Below are positions 18,764 through 27,204 of a stretch of 56,945 bases of DNA, piece after piece. The DNA is taken from NCBI GenBank assembly GCA_011051715.1, contig DRKP01000059.1, positions 1 to 56,945 on the forward strand, read 5' to 3'. The position numbers were made by a program, and so were the translations under genes. The notes under the pieces were generated by a model. The model worked only from the letters and a program-made list of their open reading frames with translations, had not been told where the DNA came from and searched no databases. The DNA is from Sedimenticola thiotaurini. GTDB taxonomy: Bacteria; Pseudomonadota; Gammaproteobacteria; Chromatiales; Chromatiaceae. Within the stretch, counting starts at the first letter, position 1; each line of letters starts with the position of its first letter.

Positions 18764-20023
18764 ATGGACTGGGTGGTGGAGCTGTTCGTCATTCTCTTCT
18801 TCCTGCTGCTGAAGGGGTTCTTCTCCGGTTCGGAGATCGCCATGGTCAACTCCGACAAGCTGAAGCTGCGCCACCAGGCCAAGCTCGGCAACCGCGGTGC
18901 CGCCCTGGTGCTGAAACTGTTCCGCTCGCCGGACGTGATCCTCGGCACCACCCTGGTCGGCACCAACATCGCCACCGTCACCGTCTCCACCCTGGGGGCG
19001 CTGCTGTTCATCGAACAGTTCGGCGACGTCGGCGACCTGCTGTCGGTGATCGTGATGACGCCGGTGCTGCTGATCCTCGGCGAGGTGGTGCCGAAGAGCG
19101 TGTTCCAGCAGAAGGCGGACGACATCGTCAGCAGGCTGATCTACGCCCTGCGCTTCTTCTCCTACCTGTTCTACCCGGTGATCTTCGTGTTCAGCCGGGT
19201 CGCACGGCTGGTCACCCGCATCGTCGGTGGCGGCACGGTGCCGCAGAACATGTTCATCACCCGGGAGGAGCTGCGGGTGCTGCTGGACCTGTCCGAGTCC
19301 ACCTCCGATCCGACCCGCATCGACAAGAAGCGCATCCGCCGCATCATCCGTTTCGCCGACACCACCGTCGGTGAGGCGATGATTCCGCTGGCCGACGTGG
19401 TTGGCTTCAACGAGACCCGCAACATGAAGGAGGCGGTGCGCATCGTGATGAAGCACGGCTACAACCGGCTGCCGGTGTACCGCGGCAACATCACCAACGT
19501 GAAGGGTATCCTCACCCTCAGCACCTGGGACCTGATGGATCCGCAGCTGGAGGAGCGCTCGTTCAGCGACTACGTCAGCCCGGCCCTCTACCTGTCGCCG
19601 AAACAGACCATCGACCGCGCCCTGCCGCAGCTGCAGGCGCGCGAGGACCACATGGCCATCGTGGTGGACGAGTTCGGCTCCGCCATCGGCATCCTGACCA
19701 TGGAGGACGTGTTCGAGGAGGTGGTGGGCGAGATCGACGTCGGCTACGACTTCGACGAATACCATCCCAAGCGCCGCGTCTACATCGAGCACGAGAGCGA
19801 CAGCTCCCACCTGATGAGCGGCCGGACGCCGATCTCCGAGGTCAACGACATCCTGCATGTCCAGTTCCCGGTCACCGAGGCCCACACCATCGGCGGCCTG
19901 ATCATCAGCCGCCTGCGCCGGCTGCCGAAGGAGGGGGACGCGATCGAGGAGGAGGGCTACCGCATGGAGGTGCTGGAGGCAGATGCCCGCTCGGTGGTGA
20001 AGGTGCGGGTGGAGCGGCTGTAG
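18764..20023 (+). CDS. DUF21-CBS-CorC_HlyC membrane protein, pair A second gene
   Basis: A 419-residue paralogue of the preceding gene but of a second subtype: [20 protein letters not shown] in the first helix region, then [16 protein letters not shown] and [19 protein letters not shown] repeats contain [29 protein letters not shown] and [20 protein letters not shown]. The C-terminal domain ends in [22 protein letters not shown] 18764 has GGAGG seven bases upstream; the GTG at 18758 overlapping the previous stop is too close to that site. The frame stays open through the upstream gene, but this is a GC-rich shadow, not a fusion. The two subtypes may form a heteromer, since the same order recurs at 30088-31374 and 28853-30088. 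Confidence 0.9.
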   Translation: MDWVVELFVILFFLLLKGFFSGSEIAMVNSDKLKLRHQAKLGNRGAALVLKLFRSPDVILGTTLVGTNIATVTVSTLGALLFIEQFGDVGDLLSVIVMTPVLLILGEVVPKSVFQQKADDIVSRLIYALRFFSYLFYPVIFVFSRVARLVTRIVGGGTVPQNMFITREELRVLLDLSESTSDPTRIDKKRIRRIIRFADTTVGEAMIPLADVVGFNETRNMKEAVRIVMKHGYNRLPVYRGNITNVKGILTLSTWDLMDPQLEERSFSDYVSPALYLSPKQTIDRALPQLQAREDHMAIVVDEFGSAIGILTMEDVFEEVVGEIDVGYDFDEYHPKRRVYIEHESDSSHLMSGRTPISEVNDILHVQFPVTEAHTIGGLIISRLRRLPKEGDAIEEEGYRMEVLEADARSVVKVRVERL

Positions 20024-20033
20024 GGGCGGTCCG

Positions 20034-21236
20034 TCAGGTGAAGGAGAGCAGGGCGGCGGCCAGCCGCCGCGGATCGTAGACGGCGGTGTTGCCGCGGTCG
20101 ATCAGTTCGGTATCGATCACCTGCACGCCCTCCGCCCGCAGCCGTTTCAGTGCCGTCGACCCGGCGTAGTCGCCACGGCCACGATCCAGCAGCACGAAGT
20201 TGAGCAGCCGCCCGGTCGGACAGTCCTGCCCGGCGTCCCGGCGCAGCTGCGCCAGCAGCCGTCCGGCGGCCTGCTCCAGGTCCAGCCCCAGCTGCTCCGG
20301 ATCCGTCCCGAGATTGGGCACCCAGACCTTGGGGTTCAGGTTTGCCGCCACCGCCCGGCCCACGCCCCGGGGCAGCAGGTTGGCGAGCAGGCTGGAATGG
20401 AAGCTGCCGGGAGGGAAGCAGATCAGGTCCGCCCGTTCGATCAGTTTCCGGTTCTTCTTGCGGATGGTGGATTGTGCCGGCACATAGCGGTCCAGCCGCG
20501 CCGACAGGTAGAGACGCTCGATCGGCGAGGTGAGGGCGGCCACCTCCTTGCCGGTGAGGCGGTGCTGGCCGATCACCCGGCTGCCGTCGGCCAGATCCGC
20601 CGCCAGGTGCAGGTCGTCGTTGACCGTGGCCCGCACCGTGCCGAGCACGTTCACCAGCTTGGAGAAGAGGAAGATGATCGGATCCAGGTGCTGGTGGTTG
20701 TTCAGATAGCCGCCGGCCAGGATCAGGTTGCCGATGCTGGCGCCGCGCAGGTCGAAACCGGCCGGCATCGCCTCGCTGAAATAGCCCAGCTGGTTGCGGA
20801 TCAGGCGCCGCATCGGGTTGGAGATGGCCTTGATCATGGGATCCCGGCCCCGGGTCATCAGCCGCAGCCGGCGCGCCAGCCCGTCCCGGTCCCCGTCGGC
20901 GGGGAAGCGGTAGGTGAACAGGCGGTAGACGTCGGGCTGCCCGGTCACCGACTCGTCGGCCAGTGCCATCAGCCGGCTGCGCAGATCACCGATGGAGGGC
21001 ATGTCGAAGGCCTGGCGCAGTTTGGCCGAGCTGCCACCGGAATCGAACGGGGTGACGAAGTGGGTCGAGTTGTGGGTGTACTCCTTGAGCGCGCGGCTCA
21101 GCCGGTTGATGGCCGAGCCGCCGCTGAAGAACAGGATGGAAGGGCCCAGTTCCGGCGACTTGCGGTAGCGGCTGATGCGCAGCGGATCGGGCATGCTGAG
21201 GCGGCGGCTGATGCGGAGGCTGGGTGCGGAGGCCAT
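20034..21236 (-). CDS. CofD/YvcK-like protein of the GAK-type cluster
   Basis: A 400-residue protein of the superfamily containing CofD (2-phospho-L-lactate transferase) and YvcK (binds UDP-sugar). SILFFSGGSAINRLSRALKEY matches the glycine-rich nucleotide/substrate loop, and FVTPFDSGGSSAKLRQAF and MPSIGDLRSRLMAL correspond to the DDGGSSGRLR and GDIRN segments of that family. Further blocks are ASIGNLILAGGYL and ICFPPGSFHSSLLANLLPRG. This longer form fits what I recall of the CofD-related protein of the GAK system. The start is uncertain: ATG 21236 is preferred, ATG 21194 is possible, and no clear ribosome-binding site is seen. Divergent from the phosphotransfer operon beginning at 21398. The exact reaction is unknown. 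Confidence 0.8.
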   Translation of the reverse strand: MASAPSLRISRRLSMPDPLRISRYRKSPELGPSILFFSGGSAINRLSRALKEYTHNSTHFVTPFDSGGSSAKLRQAFDMPSIGDLRSRLMALADESVTGQPDVYRLFTYRFPADGDRDGLARRLRLMTRGRDPMIKAISNPMRRLIRNQLGYFSEAMPAGFDLRGASIGNLILAGGYLNNHQHLDPIIFLFSKLVNVLGTVRATVNDDLHLAADLADGSRVIGQHRLTGKEVAALTSPIERLYLSARLDRYVPAQSTIRKKNRKLIERADLICFPPGSFHSSLLANLLPRGVGRAVAANLNPKVWVPNLGTDPEQLGLDLEQAAGRLLAQLRRDAGQDCPTGRLLNFVLLDRGRGDYAGSTALKRLRAEGVQVIDTELIDRGNTAVYDPRRLAAALLSFT

Positions 21237-21397
21237 GATCGGGGCGGATGGTGGCGGGTGAAGGTTCCAGTGTAGCAAACCGCCTTCCCCCTGGCAGGCG
21301 TGCCGCCCACTTTTCCACTGTGACTGCCCGGGGTCACGGAAGCGGTCGTTTTTTTATCTTATGCTGGTATCGAAAGAGAGAGGAAAGGGAACCGCGC

Positions 21398-21868
21398 ATG
21401 CGCGAATACGAGTCGTCGATCCGCAATTCGGTACGGGCCATCATCGTCGAAGGGCCGGACGTGCTGTTGCTGCGCAAGCAGGACGACGACGGCAGCGAAC
21501 GCTACTCCCTTCCCGGTGGCGCCCAGGATCCGGGGGAGACCCTGGAGCAGGCGCTGCAGCGTGAATGCCTGGAGGAGATCGACTGCCGGGTCCGGGTACA
21601 GCGGCTGGCGGCGGTGGGCGACTGGTTCAAGCGCCGCAGCCGGCCACCGCACCAGTGGCGGCACCAGGTCGAGTTCCTGTTCCACTGCAGCGTTCCGGCC
21701 GACTACCGGCCCGCGAACGGTCCCCATCCGGACCGGCACCAGGTGGAGGTGGTATGGCGCCCGCGCGCGAATCTGGAGGGGTTGCGGCTGTTGCCGCGCC
21801 GCTACGTCCGCTTGCTGCAGGATGACGGCGCCGATCCCGGCGCATTCTATCTGGGGTGCATCGACTGA
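21398..21868 (+). CDS. Nudix hydrolase, first gene of the phosphotransfer operon
   Basis: A 156-residue Nudix enzyme expected to cleave a nucleoside diphosphate linked to another moiety. The Nudix box is present at about residues 42-65 (GGAQDPGETLEQALQR followed by ECLEEID), with Asp in place of the usual last Gly. It starts at ATG 21398, preceded by AAGGGA at eight bases. Upstream is an AT-rich TTTTTTTATCTTATG stretch that could contribute to a promoter. Two bases separate its stop from the PhoU-APH gene, so they are one operon. Substrate unknown; the context points to an NDP-linked metabolite. Confidence 0.85.
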   Translation: MREYESSIRNSVRAIIVEGPDVLLLRKQDDDGSERYSLPGGAQDPGETLEQALQRECLEEIDCRVRVQRLAAVGDWFKRRSRPPHQWRHQVEFLFHCSVPADYRPANGPHPDRHQVEVVWRPRANLEGLRLLPRRYVRLLQDDGADPGAFYLGCID

Positions 21869-21870
21869 GC

Positions 21871-23508
21871 ATGCGTACACCGAAGGGCATTCGGGACAAC
21901 CTCAGCTTTCTGACCGCCGAGGCGGCGGGCCAGGTGACCGGCCTGCGCGCTTTCCTGCGCCATGGCGGCCGCGCTGCGGCCAAGCGCATGCTGGAGCGCA
22001 GCGGCTACTCCCGCAACCTGAAGCTGCGCATCCAGGAGGGCTGCCTGAAGACGGTGATGGCCGCCGGCGGGGGCGAGGTGGATCTGCTGTCGCTGCGCGC
22101 CATGGAGACGGTGGCGGCGGACCTGGAGCGGATCACCCGGTACTGCCGTGACTGCGTCCAGCAGGTGCAGGGCCTGCCCGGTCGCCGCCTGCCCGGTCGC
22201 AAGCGTGTGCGCCGCATGCTGCGGCGGGTGCTGCGGGGAATCGGCCTGATCGACGCGGCGGTGGCGGGAAACGACATCCGGCTGGCGCTGCGCATCGGCC
22301 GCGTCCAGCACCGGCTGCAGCGGGAATGCGGCCGTCTGCGGCGCCGGCACATGCGGCGGCTGCGGCGCGGACGCGGGGTCGAGGGTGCGGTCGCGGGCCT
22401 GTTCCTGGCCCACTACCTGGAGCAGATGGGTGGGGCCCTGCTGAGCATCAGCGAATCGGTCATCTCCGCCAATCTGGGCCAGCCGGTGAGCATCGACCGC
22501 TATCGTTCCATGAAGGCGTCGATCCGCCGGCTGCAGGGGCCCGGGGACGGCAAGCAGGCGGATCTCTCCTTCGAGCCGATCGCCGAGACCCGCTCCGGCA
22601 GCGCCATCGCCGGCATCGGCGCCGCCGGCAGCGGCTACGTGGCGATCTACAAGGACGGGGTGAAACGCAAGCTGAAGGAGGAGCGCCAGGGGGTGGAGAA
22701 CTGGCACCAGATCTTCCCCGGACTGGCGCCGCGCATTCTCGACTACCGCAAGAACGGTCGCTCCGCCTCGCTGCTGATCGAGCACCTGGCCGGCCTGACC
22801 TTCGAACAGATTCTGCTGCATGAGTCGGAGGCGCTGCTGCAGCAGGCGCTCGCCGCACTGCGGCGGACCCTGCGCTCGATCTGGCGCGAGACCCGCGTCC
22901 GGCGTCCGGTGGCGGCCGGCTACATGGAGCAGCTGACCAGCCGGCTGGCCCAGGTCTACGCCATCCATCCCGAGTTCCAGCTCGGTGGCAGCCGCATCGG
23001 CCGGCTCAGACTGCCCTCCCTGCAGGGTCTGATCGATCGGGCACAGACACTGGAGCAGGGACTGCCGGCACCCTTCTCGGTCTATATCCACGGCGACTTC
23101 AACCTGGACAACATCATCTTCGATCCCGGCACCGGCCGCATCAACTTCATCGACCTGCACCGCTCGCGCTACATGGACTATGTCCAGGACGTCTCCGTCT
23201 TCATGGTCTCGGTCTACCGGCTGCAGATCCTGGATCTCGCCCGGCGGCGCCGCATCCTCCGCCTGAGCCGTGCCTTCCACCGCTTCGCCCGCAAGACGGC
23301 CCGGCGTCGCGGCGACGACACCTTCGAGATCCGGCTGGCCCTGGGGCTGGCCCGGTCCTTCATCACCTCCACCCGCTTCATCCTGGACAAGAGCCTGGCC
23401 CGCGCCATGTTTCTGCGCGGCCGCTACCTGATCGAGCAGGTGGTGGATACCGATCCGGCGAAGGCGGCCGGTTTCCGCCTGCCGGTCAAGGAGCTGTTCA
23501 TTGCCTGA
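21871..23508 (+). CDS. PhoU-like domain fused to an APH-type phosphotransferase
   Basis: A 545-residue protein. Residues 1-210 are all-helical and basic, with two PhoU-like blocks (LLSLRAMETVAADLERITRY; FLAHYLEQMGGALLSISESV). Residues about 230-540 form an aminoglycoside-phosphotransferase/protein-kinase-like fold: YVAIYKDGVKRKLKEERQG around the ATP-binding Lys, then catalytic loop HGDFNLDN (407-414) and INFIDLHRSRYMDYVQD (metal-binding Asp428 region). Antibiotic resistance is unlikely; similar APH-fold enzymes phosphorylate small metabolites. Tightly packed with the genes before (2 bases) and after (8-base overlap). Substrate unknown. Confidence 0.8.
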   Translation: MRTPKGIRDNLSFLTAEAAGQVTGLRAFLRHGGRAAAKRMLERSGYSRNLKLRIQEGCLKTVMAAGGGEVDLLSLRAMETVAADLERITRYCRDCVQQVQGLPGRRLPGRKRVRRMLRRVLRGIGLIDAAVAGNDIRLALRIGRVQHRLQRECGRLRRRHMRRLRRGRGVEGAVAGLFLAHYLEQMGGALLSISESVISANLGQPVSIDRYRSMKASIRRLQGPGDGKQADLSFEPIAETRSGSAIAGIGAAGSGYVAIYKDGVKRKLKEERQGVENWHQIFPGLAPRILDYRKNGRSASLLIEHLAGLTFEQILLHESEALLQQALAALRRTLRSIWRETRVRRPVAAGYMEQLTSRLAQVYAIHPEFQLGGSRIGRLRLPSLQGLIDRAQTLEQGLPAPFSVYIHGDFNLDNIIFDPGTGRINFIDLHRSRYMDYVQDVSVFMVSVYRLQILDLARRRRILRLSRAFHRFARKTARRRGDDTFEIRLALGLARSFITSTRFILDKSLARAMFLRGRYLIEQVVDTDPAKAAGFRLPVKELFIA

Positions 23509-24397
23509 CAGAGACGACGTGCGCATCGGCGTGGTGGGGATCCCCGGCAAGTGGTCCACCGAGACCCTGGCCGACGCGGTAGAGGCCCGCACCGGCTACC
23601 GCCGGGTGATCGACATGGCGGAGGTCACCCTGGACCTGCAGGGGCGGCGCCTGCTGCAGCGGGACCTGGACCTGTGCACCCTGGACGGTCTGCTGGTGAA
23701 GAAGATCAGTGCCAGTTACAGCCCCGCCACCCTCGACCGGCTGGAGCTGCTGCGGGTGGCGGAGGCGGCCGGGGTGCGGGTGTTCAGCCCGGCGGAACGG
23801 ATGCTGCGCCTGATCGACCGGCTCGCCTGCACCGTCACCCTGCGCAACGCCGGCATCCCGATGCCGGAGACCCGGGTCACCGAGGATCCGGAGGCGGCGC
23901 TGGCGGCGGTACGGGCCTTCGGCAGCGCCGTGTTCAAGCCGCTCTACTCGACCAAGGCCCGGGGCATGTGCGTGATCGGAACCGATGAGGGTGAGACGGC
24001 GGCGCGCGACGCGATCCGGCGCTTCCAGGCCGACAACCCGGTGATGTACATCCAGCGGCGCATCGAGCTGCCTGGACGGGACATGGGGATGGTGTTCCTC
24101 GGTGGCGACTACCTGGGCAGCTATGCCCGGGTCTCCCAGGGGGATGCCTGGAACACAACCATCCACAGCGGTGGCCGCTACGCCGCCTGTGATCCGTCGC
24201 CGGAGCTGGTGGAGCTGGCACGCCGCGCCCAGGCCCCGTTCGGGATGGACTTCACCACCGTCGACGTGGCCGAATCGGAGCAGGGAGCGGTGGTGTTCGA
24301 GGTCTCCGCCTTCGGCGGCTTCCGCGGCGCGCTGGAGGGGGCGGGGGTGGATGCGGCCGCCCGCTACGTGGACTATGCGCTGGAGCGGCTGGGCTGA
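23501..24397 (+). CDS. RimK-like ATP-grasp enzyme of the GAK-type cluster
   Basis: A 298-residue ATP-grasp ligase-type enzyme. The start is TTG 23501, decided by AAGGAG seven bases upstream; it overlaps the previous gene's end by eight bases. The N-terminal third (IGVVGIPGKWSTETLADAV; LLVKKISASYSPATLDRLELL) is the pre-ATP-grasp region. The lid and nucleotide site include IDRLACTVTLRNAGIPMPET, VFKPLYSTKARGMCVIG and VMYIQRRIELPGRDMGMVFL. The C-terminal metal-site region is VVFEVSAFGGFRGALEGAGV, where RimK proteins have an E-N-A/P-G pattern. Family members join a carboxylate to an amine via acyl phosphate. The acceptor here is unknown, but no dedicated peptide substrate is evident unless it is the amphi-Trp protein at 28571. 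Confidence 0.85.
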   Translation: MPDRDDVRIGVVGIPGKWSTETLADAVEARTGYRRVIDMAEVTLDLQGRRLLQRDLDLCTLDGLLVKKISASYSPATLDRLELLRVAEAAGVRVFSPAERMLRLIDRLACTVTLRNAGIPMPETRVTEDPEAALAAVRAFGSAVFKPLYSTKARGMCVIGTDEGETAARDAIRRFQADNPVMYIQRRIELPGRDMGMVFLGGDYLGSYARVSQGDAWNTTIHSGGRYAACDPSPELVELARRAQAPFGMDFTTVDVAESEQGAVVFEVSAFGGFRGALEGAGVDAAARYVDYALERLG

Positions 24398-24401
24398 CCG
24401 C

Positions 24402-24411
24402 GGGGGGGGGG
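24402..24411 (+). repeat. G10 homopolymer ahead of the HprK-related kinase
   Basis: Ten consecutive G between the ATP-grasp stop (24397) and the kinase ATG (24419). The kinase's ribosome-binding site GAAGGA begins directly at its end. Such tracts slip during replication. Confidence 0.9.
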
Positions 24412-24418
24412 AAGGATC

Positions 24419-25504
24419 ATGGGAATGGACCTGGCGACCGCCGCCGACCTGCTGCGGGGTGACGAGCCGCTGCAGCGGCAGGCGCTCCACCTGCACCTGG
24501 AGGGCGCTGTCGTCCGGGTGCGCTCCAACTCGGCGCCGTTGCTGCAGCGCCTGGAGCACTACTTCGGCCACGTCACCGGACCACCGGCGGAGACGATGAT
24601 CGAGGTGATCGCCATCGACCGGGATCCGCCGGACCCCGGGGTGGCGTTTCGCGACTGGGCGCGGGAGCCGGGCAAGCAGGGGCGCAAGGACGCCTGGTAC
24701 GACCTGCCCGGAGGGCGGCTGATCCGCAAGGTGCGTACCGGCATGCTGTTCCTGCAGAGCGAGTCGGTGCGTATCGCCGCCGGTCCCTGCCTGGAGTACG
24801 ACAACCAGGTGATCAATTTCATCAACGCCCAGTACATGAACCTGCTGCAGCAGCGGGGCTGCATCATCTGCCACGCCTCCGGGCTGGTGCACGACGGCCG
24901 CTGCCTGGGGATCGCCGGCTTCTCCGGTGGCGGCAAGTCGACCCTGATGCTGCATCTGCTGGCCCATGACGGCATCGCCTTCCTCACCAACGACCGCCTG
25001 TTCATCTGCGACGACCACGGCTCCCCCCGCGCCCTGGGCATCCCCAAGCTGCCGCGGGTCAACCCCGGCACCATCGTCCACGATCCGATCCTGCAGTCGA
25101 TGATCCCGGAACCGGAACGGCAGCGCCTGCTGCGGCTTCCGGAACAGCAGCTGTGGGAACTGGAACAGAAGTACGACGTCATGATCGATGAACTCTACGG
25201 GCCGGGAAAGATCGTCCCGAGCGCCCCGCTGGCGTCGTTCCTGGTGCTCAACTGGCAACGCGGCAGCGCCGGGCCGCTGCGGGTGGAGAGGGTGGAGCTG
25301 GCGCAGCGGCGCGACCTGCTGCGGGCGATCATGAAGTCGCCGGGACCCTTCTATCAGTATGCCGACGGCCATTTCCAGCGCGACGACCAGGGCTTCGACG
25401 AGGCCGCCTACCTGGCGGCCCTGGAGGGGGTGACCGTCCACGAGGCACGCGGTGGCGTCGATTTCGATGCCCTCACCCGCCACTGCCTGGAACGGATACT
25501 TTGA
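24419..25504 (+). CDS. HprK-related kinase (HprK_rel_B type)
   Basis: A 361-residue kinase with a P-loop resembling that of HPr kinase/phosphorylase: GIAGFSGGGKSTLMLHLLA (Walker A at 167-175), followed by FLTNDRLFICDDHG, corresponding to the HprK DD(N) segment. The N-terminal 150 residues contain a family-specific domain with RDWAREPGKQGRKDAWYDLP and INFINAQYMNLLQQRGCIICHASG. True HPr kinase motifs for HPr recognition are not evident. It may phosphorylate a small molecule or a partner protein such as the amphi-Trp protein; that is conjecture. ATG 24419 has GAAGGA upstream and is preceded by a G10 run that could alter expression. Confidence 0.85.
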   Translation: MGMDLATAADLLRGDEPLQRQALHLHLEGAVVRVRSNSAPLLQRLEHYFGHVTGPPAETMIEVIAIDRDPPDPGVAFRDWAREPGKQGRKDAWYDLPGGRLIRKVRTGMLFLQSESVRIAAGPCLEYDNQVINFINAQYMNLLQQRGCIICHASGLVHDGRCLGIAGFSGGGKSTLMLHLLAHDGIAFLTNDRLFICDDHGSPRALGIPKLPRVNPGTIVHDPILQSMIPEPERQRLLRLPEQQLWELEQKYDVMIDELYGPGKIVPSAPLASFLVLNWQRGSAGPLRVERVELAQRRDLLRAIMKSPGPFYQYADGHFQRDDQGFDEAAYLAALEGVTVHEARGGVDFDALTRHCLERIL

Positions 25505-25535
25505 CCCCGGCACCGCACCGGACGGGAGGAGAACC

Positions 25536-26498
25536 ATGGACCACGAACTGCTGATCCTGCGCCACGGCAAGTCCGACTGGAGCCGGCGGGTGGACGACTT
25601 CCACCGCCCGCTCAAGGACCGCGGCAAGCGGGCGGCCCAGCGCATGGGGACCTGGCTGCTGGAACAGGGGCTGGTGCCGGACCGGATCGTCACTTCGCCG
25701 GCGGAGCGGGCCCTCACCACGGCGGAGAAGTGCGCCAAGAGCATGGGCCTGGCGGCGGCCGGGATTCGGCAGGAGCCGCGAATCTACGAGGCCGGCCTGG
25801 AGCAGCTGCTGGCGGTGGTGCGGGGGCTGTCCGGGGACGACCGCCGGGTGATGCTGGTGGGACACAACCCCGGCCTGGAGGAGCTGCTGCGTCATCTCGC
25901 GGCAGGGCTTCCGCCGCTGCCGGAGGACGGCAAGCTGCTGCCCACGGCGACCCTGGCGCGGCTCTCCCTGGATGGCCCCTGGTCGGCCGTGGGGGAGGGC
26001 GGGGCGCGGCTGCTGGAGCTGGTGCGGCCGGCGCAGCTGCCGAAGGGGTTTCCCTGGCCGGGACCGGGTGGGTCCGAGCGCCGGCCCCGGCCCGCCTACT
26101 ACTATCACCAGTCCTCGGTGATCCCCTGGCGCCGCCGCGATGGCCGGCTGGAGGTCCTGATCACCGGTTCCAGCCAGCGCAAGCACTGGGTGGTGCCGAA
26201 GGGCATCCAGGAGCCCGGCCTGTCGCCCCAGGCCTCGGCCGCCAAGGAGGCGCGGGAGGAGGCTGGGGTCGAGGGGGTGGTCGGCGAACGCCCGCTCGGG
26301 CACTACGACTACCACAAGTGGGGCGCCACCTGCAGCGTGCAGGTCTATCCCATGGAGGTGACCCGGGAACTGCCGGAGGAGGAGTGGGAGGAGCACCACC
26401 GGGGCCGCCGCTGGGTGACACCGGAGGAGGCGGCACGCCAGCTCCGGGAGAAGGCGCTGGCACCCATCATCCTGGGTCTGGCGGAGGCGCTGGACTGA
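25536..26498 (+). CDS. SixA-type histidine phosphatase fused to a Nudix-fold domain
   Basis: A 320-residue two-domain enzyme, start ATG 25536 with a GGAGGA site. Residues 1-155 are a SixA-like histidine phosphatase: LLILRHGKSDW (phospho-accepting His), DRIVTSPAERALTTAE and VMLVGHNPGLEELL (second His). Residues about 180-318 are a Nudix domain of the type that ends in KWGATCSVQVYPMEV: VIPWRRRDGRLEVLIT, then WVVPKGIQEPGLSPQASAAK followed by EAREEAGV. The Nudix box keeps the REx2EE core in the form EAREE, but Leu stands where the first Glu is usual. Possible roles are dephosphorylating a protein-histidine or a polyphosphorylated metabolite, with the Nudix half acting on a diphosphate bond. Two bases before the next phosphatase gene. 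Confidence 0.85.
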   Translation: MDHELLILRHGKSDWSRRVDDFHRPLKDRGKRAAQRMGTWLLEQGLVPDRIVTSPAERALTTAEKCAKSMGLAAAGIRQEPRIYEAGLEQLLAVVRGLSGDDRRVMLVGHNPGLEELLRHLAAGLPPLPEDGKLLPTATLARLSLDGPWSAVGEGGARLLELVRPAQLPKGFPWPGPGGSERRPRPAYYYHQSSVIPWRRRDGRLEVLITGSSQRKHWVVPKGIQEPGLSPQASAAKEAREEAGVEGVVGERPLGHYDYHKWGATCSVQVYPMEVTRELPEEEWEEHHRGRRWVTPEEAARQLREKALAPIILGLAEALD

Positions 26499-26499
26499 C

Positions 26500-27204
26500 A
26501 TGGCCCGGCTCGCCATCGCCCTGATTCGCCACGGCGACTACGAACAGTTGCCGGACACCCCCAGCGCGCACCAGCCGTTTCCCCTCACCGCGGCGGGGGA
26601 GGCCCAGGCGCGGCAGGCGGCCACCCGGCTGCGGGAGACGGTGGAGCGTCACGGCTGGCGCCTGGTGACGCCGCTGCACAGCTCACAGATGCTGCGCGCC
26701 TGGCAGACCGCCGACATCCTGGCCCGGGAGCTGGCCGACCTGTTCGACGAGCATCCCACCATCGACTGTTTCGACGAGCTGGCGGAGCGGGGCCTGGGGG
26801 CGGCCGCCAATCTCACCCTGGCGCAGATCGAGCAGGTGCTGGCGGCGGACCCCCGCTACGACGCTCCACCGCCGGGCTGGAAGGCGGACAGCTACTACCG
26901 GCTGCCGCTGCAGGGTGCCGAGTCGCTGCTGCAGGCGGGGGCGCGGGTGGCCGGGCACCTGCAGCGGGTGCAGGCGGTGCTGGCGCGGACGCTGACACAG
27001 GACAGCCTGTTTCTGTGCGTCGGGCACGGCGCCGCCTTCCGCCATGCCGCTGCCCATCTCGGCGTGCTGCGGTTCGACGACCTCCCCCGTCTCAGCATGT
27101 ACCACGCCCGGCCGGTGCTGCTGGAGGTGGACCGGGCGGGGCGCTGGCAGCACCTGGAAGGGGCGTGGAAGATGCGCGCCACCGGCGGGACCGGGCTGGA
27201 CTGA
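26500..27204 (+). CDS. Histidine phosphatase superfamily protein
   Basis: A 234-residue phosphoglycerate-mutase-like phosphatase: LIRHGDYEQ near the N-terminus gives the catalytic His, LHSSQMLRAWQTADILA supplies the phosphate-binding Arg, and FLCVGHGAAFRHAAAHLGV gives the second His. The acid/base position is probably in the ELAERGLGAAANL segment. It starts at ATG 26500, one base after the previous stop, and its own stop overlaps the next ATG (TGATG). Substrate unknown; its place among kinases and phosphatases suggests reversal of a phosphorylation made by a neighbour. Confidence 0.85.
   Translation: MARLAIALIRHGDYEQLPDTPSAHQPFPLTAAGEAQARQAATRLRETVERHGWRLVTPLHSSQMLRAWQTADILARELADLFDEHPTIDCFDELAERGLGAAANLTLAQIEQVLAADPRYDAPPPGWKADSYYRLPLQGAESLLQAGARVAGHLQRVQAVLARTLTQDSLFLCVGHGAAFRHAAAHLGVLRFDDLPRLSMYHARPVLLEVDRAGRWQHLEGAWKMRATGGTGLD

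Noticed and set aside
17168-20023. A single 951-codon frame that would fuse both CorC genes of pair A
   Set aside because: The first 530 codons are an out-of-frame reading of the first CorC gene; only the part from 18764 is real.
21871-23508. APH domain as an antibiotic resistance gene
   Set aside because: It is fused to PhoU-like helices and embedded in a metabolic phosphotransfer operon, with no mobile-element signs.
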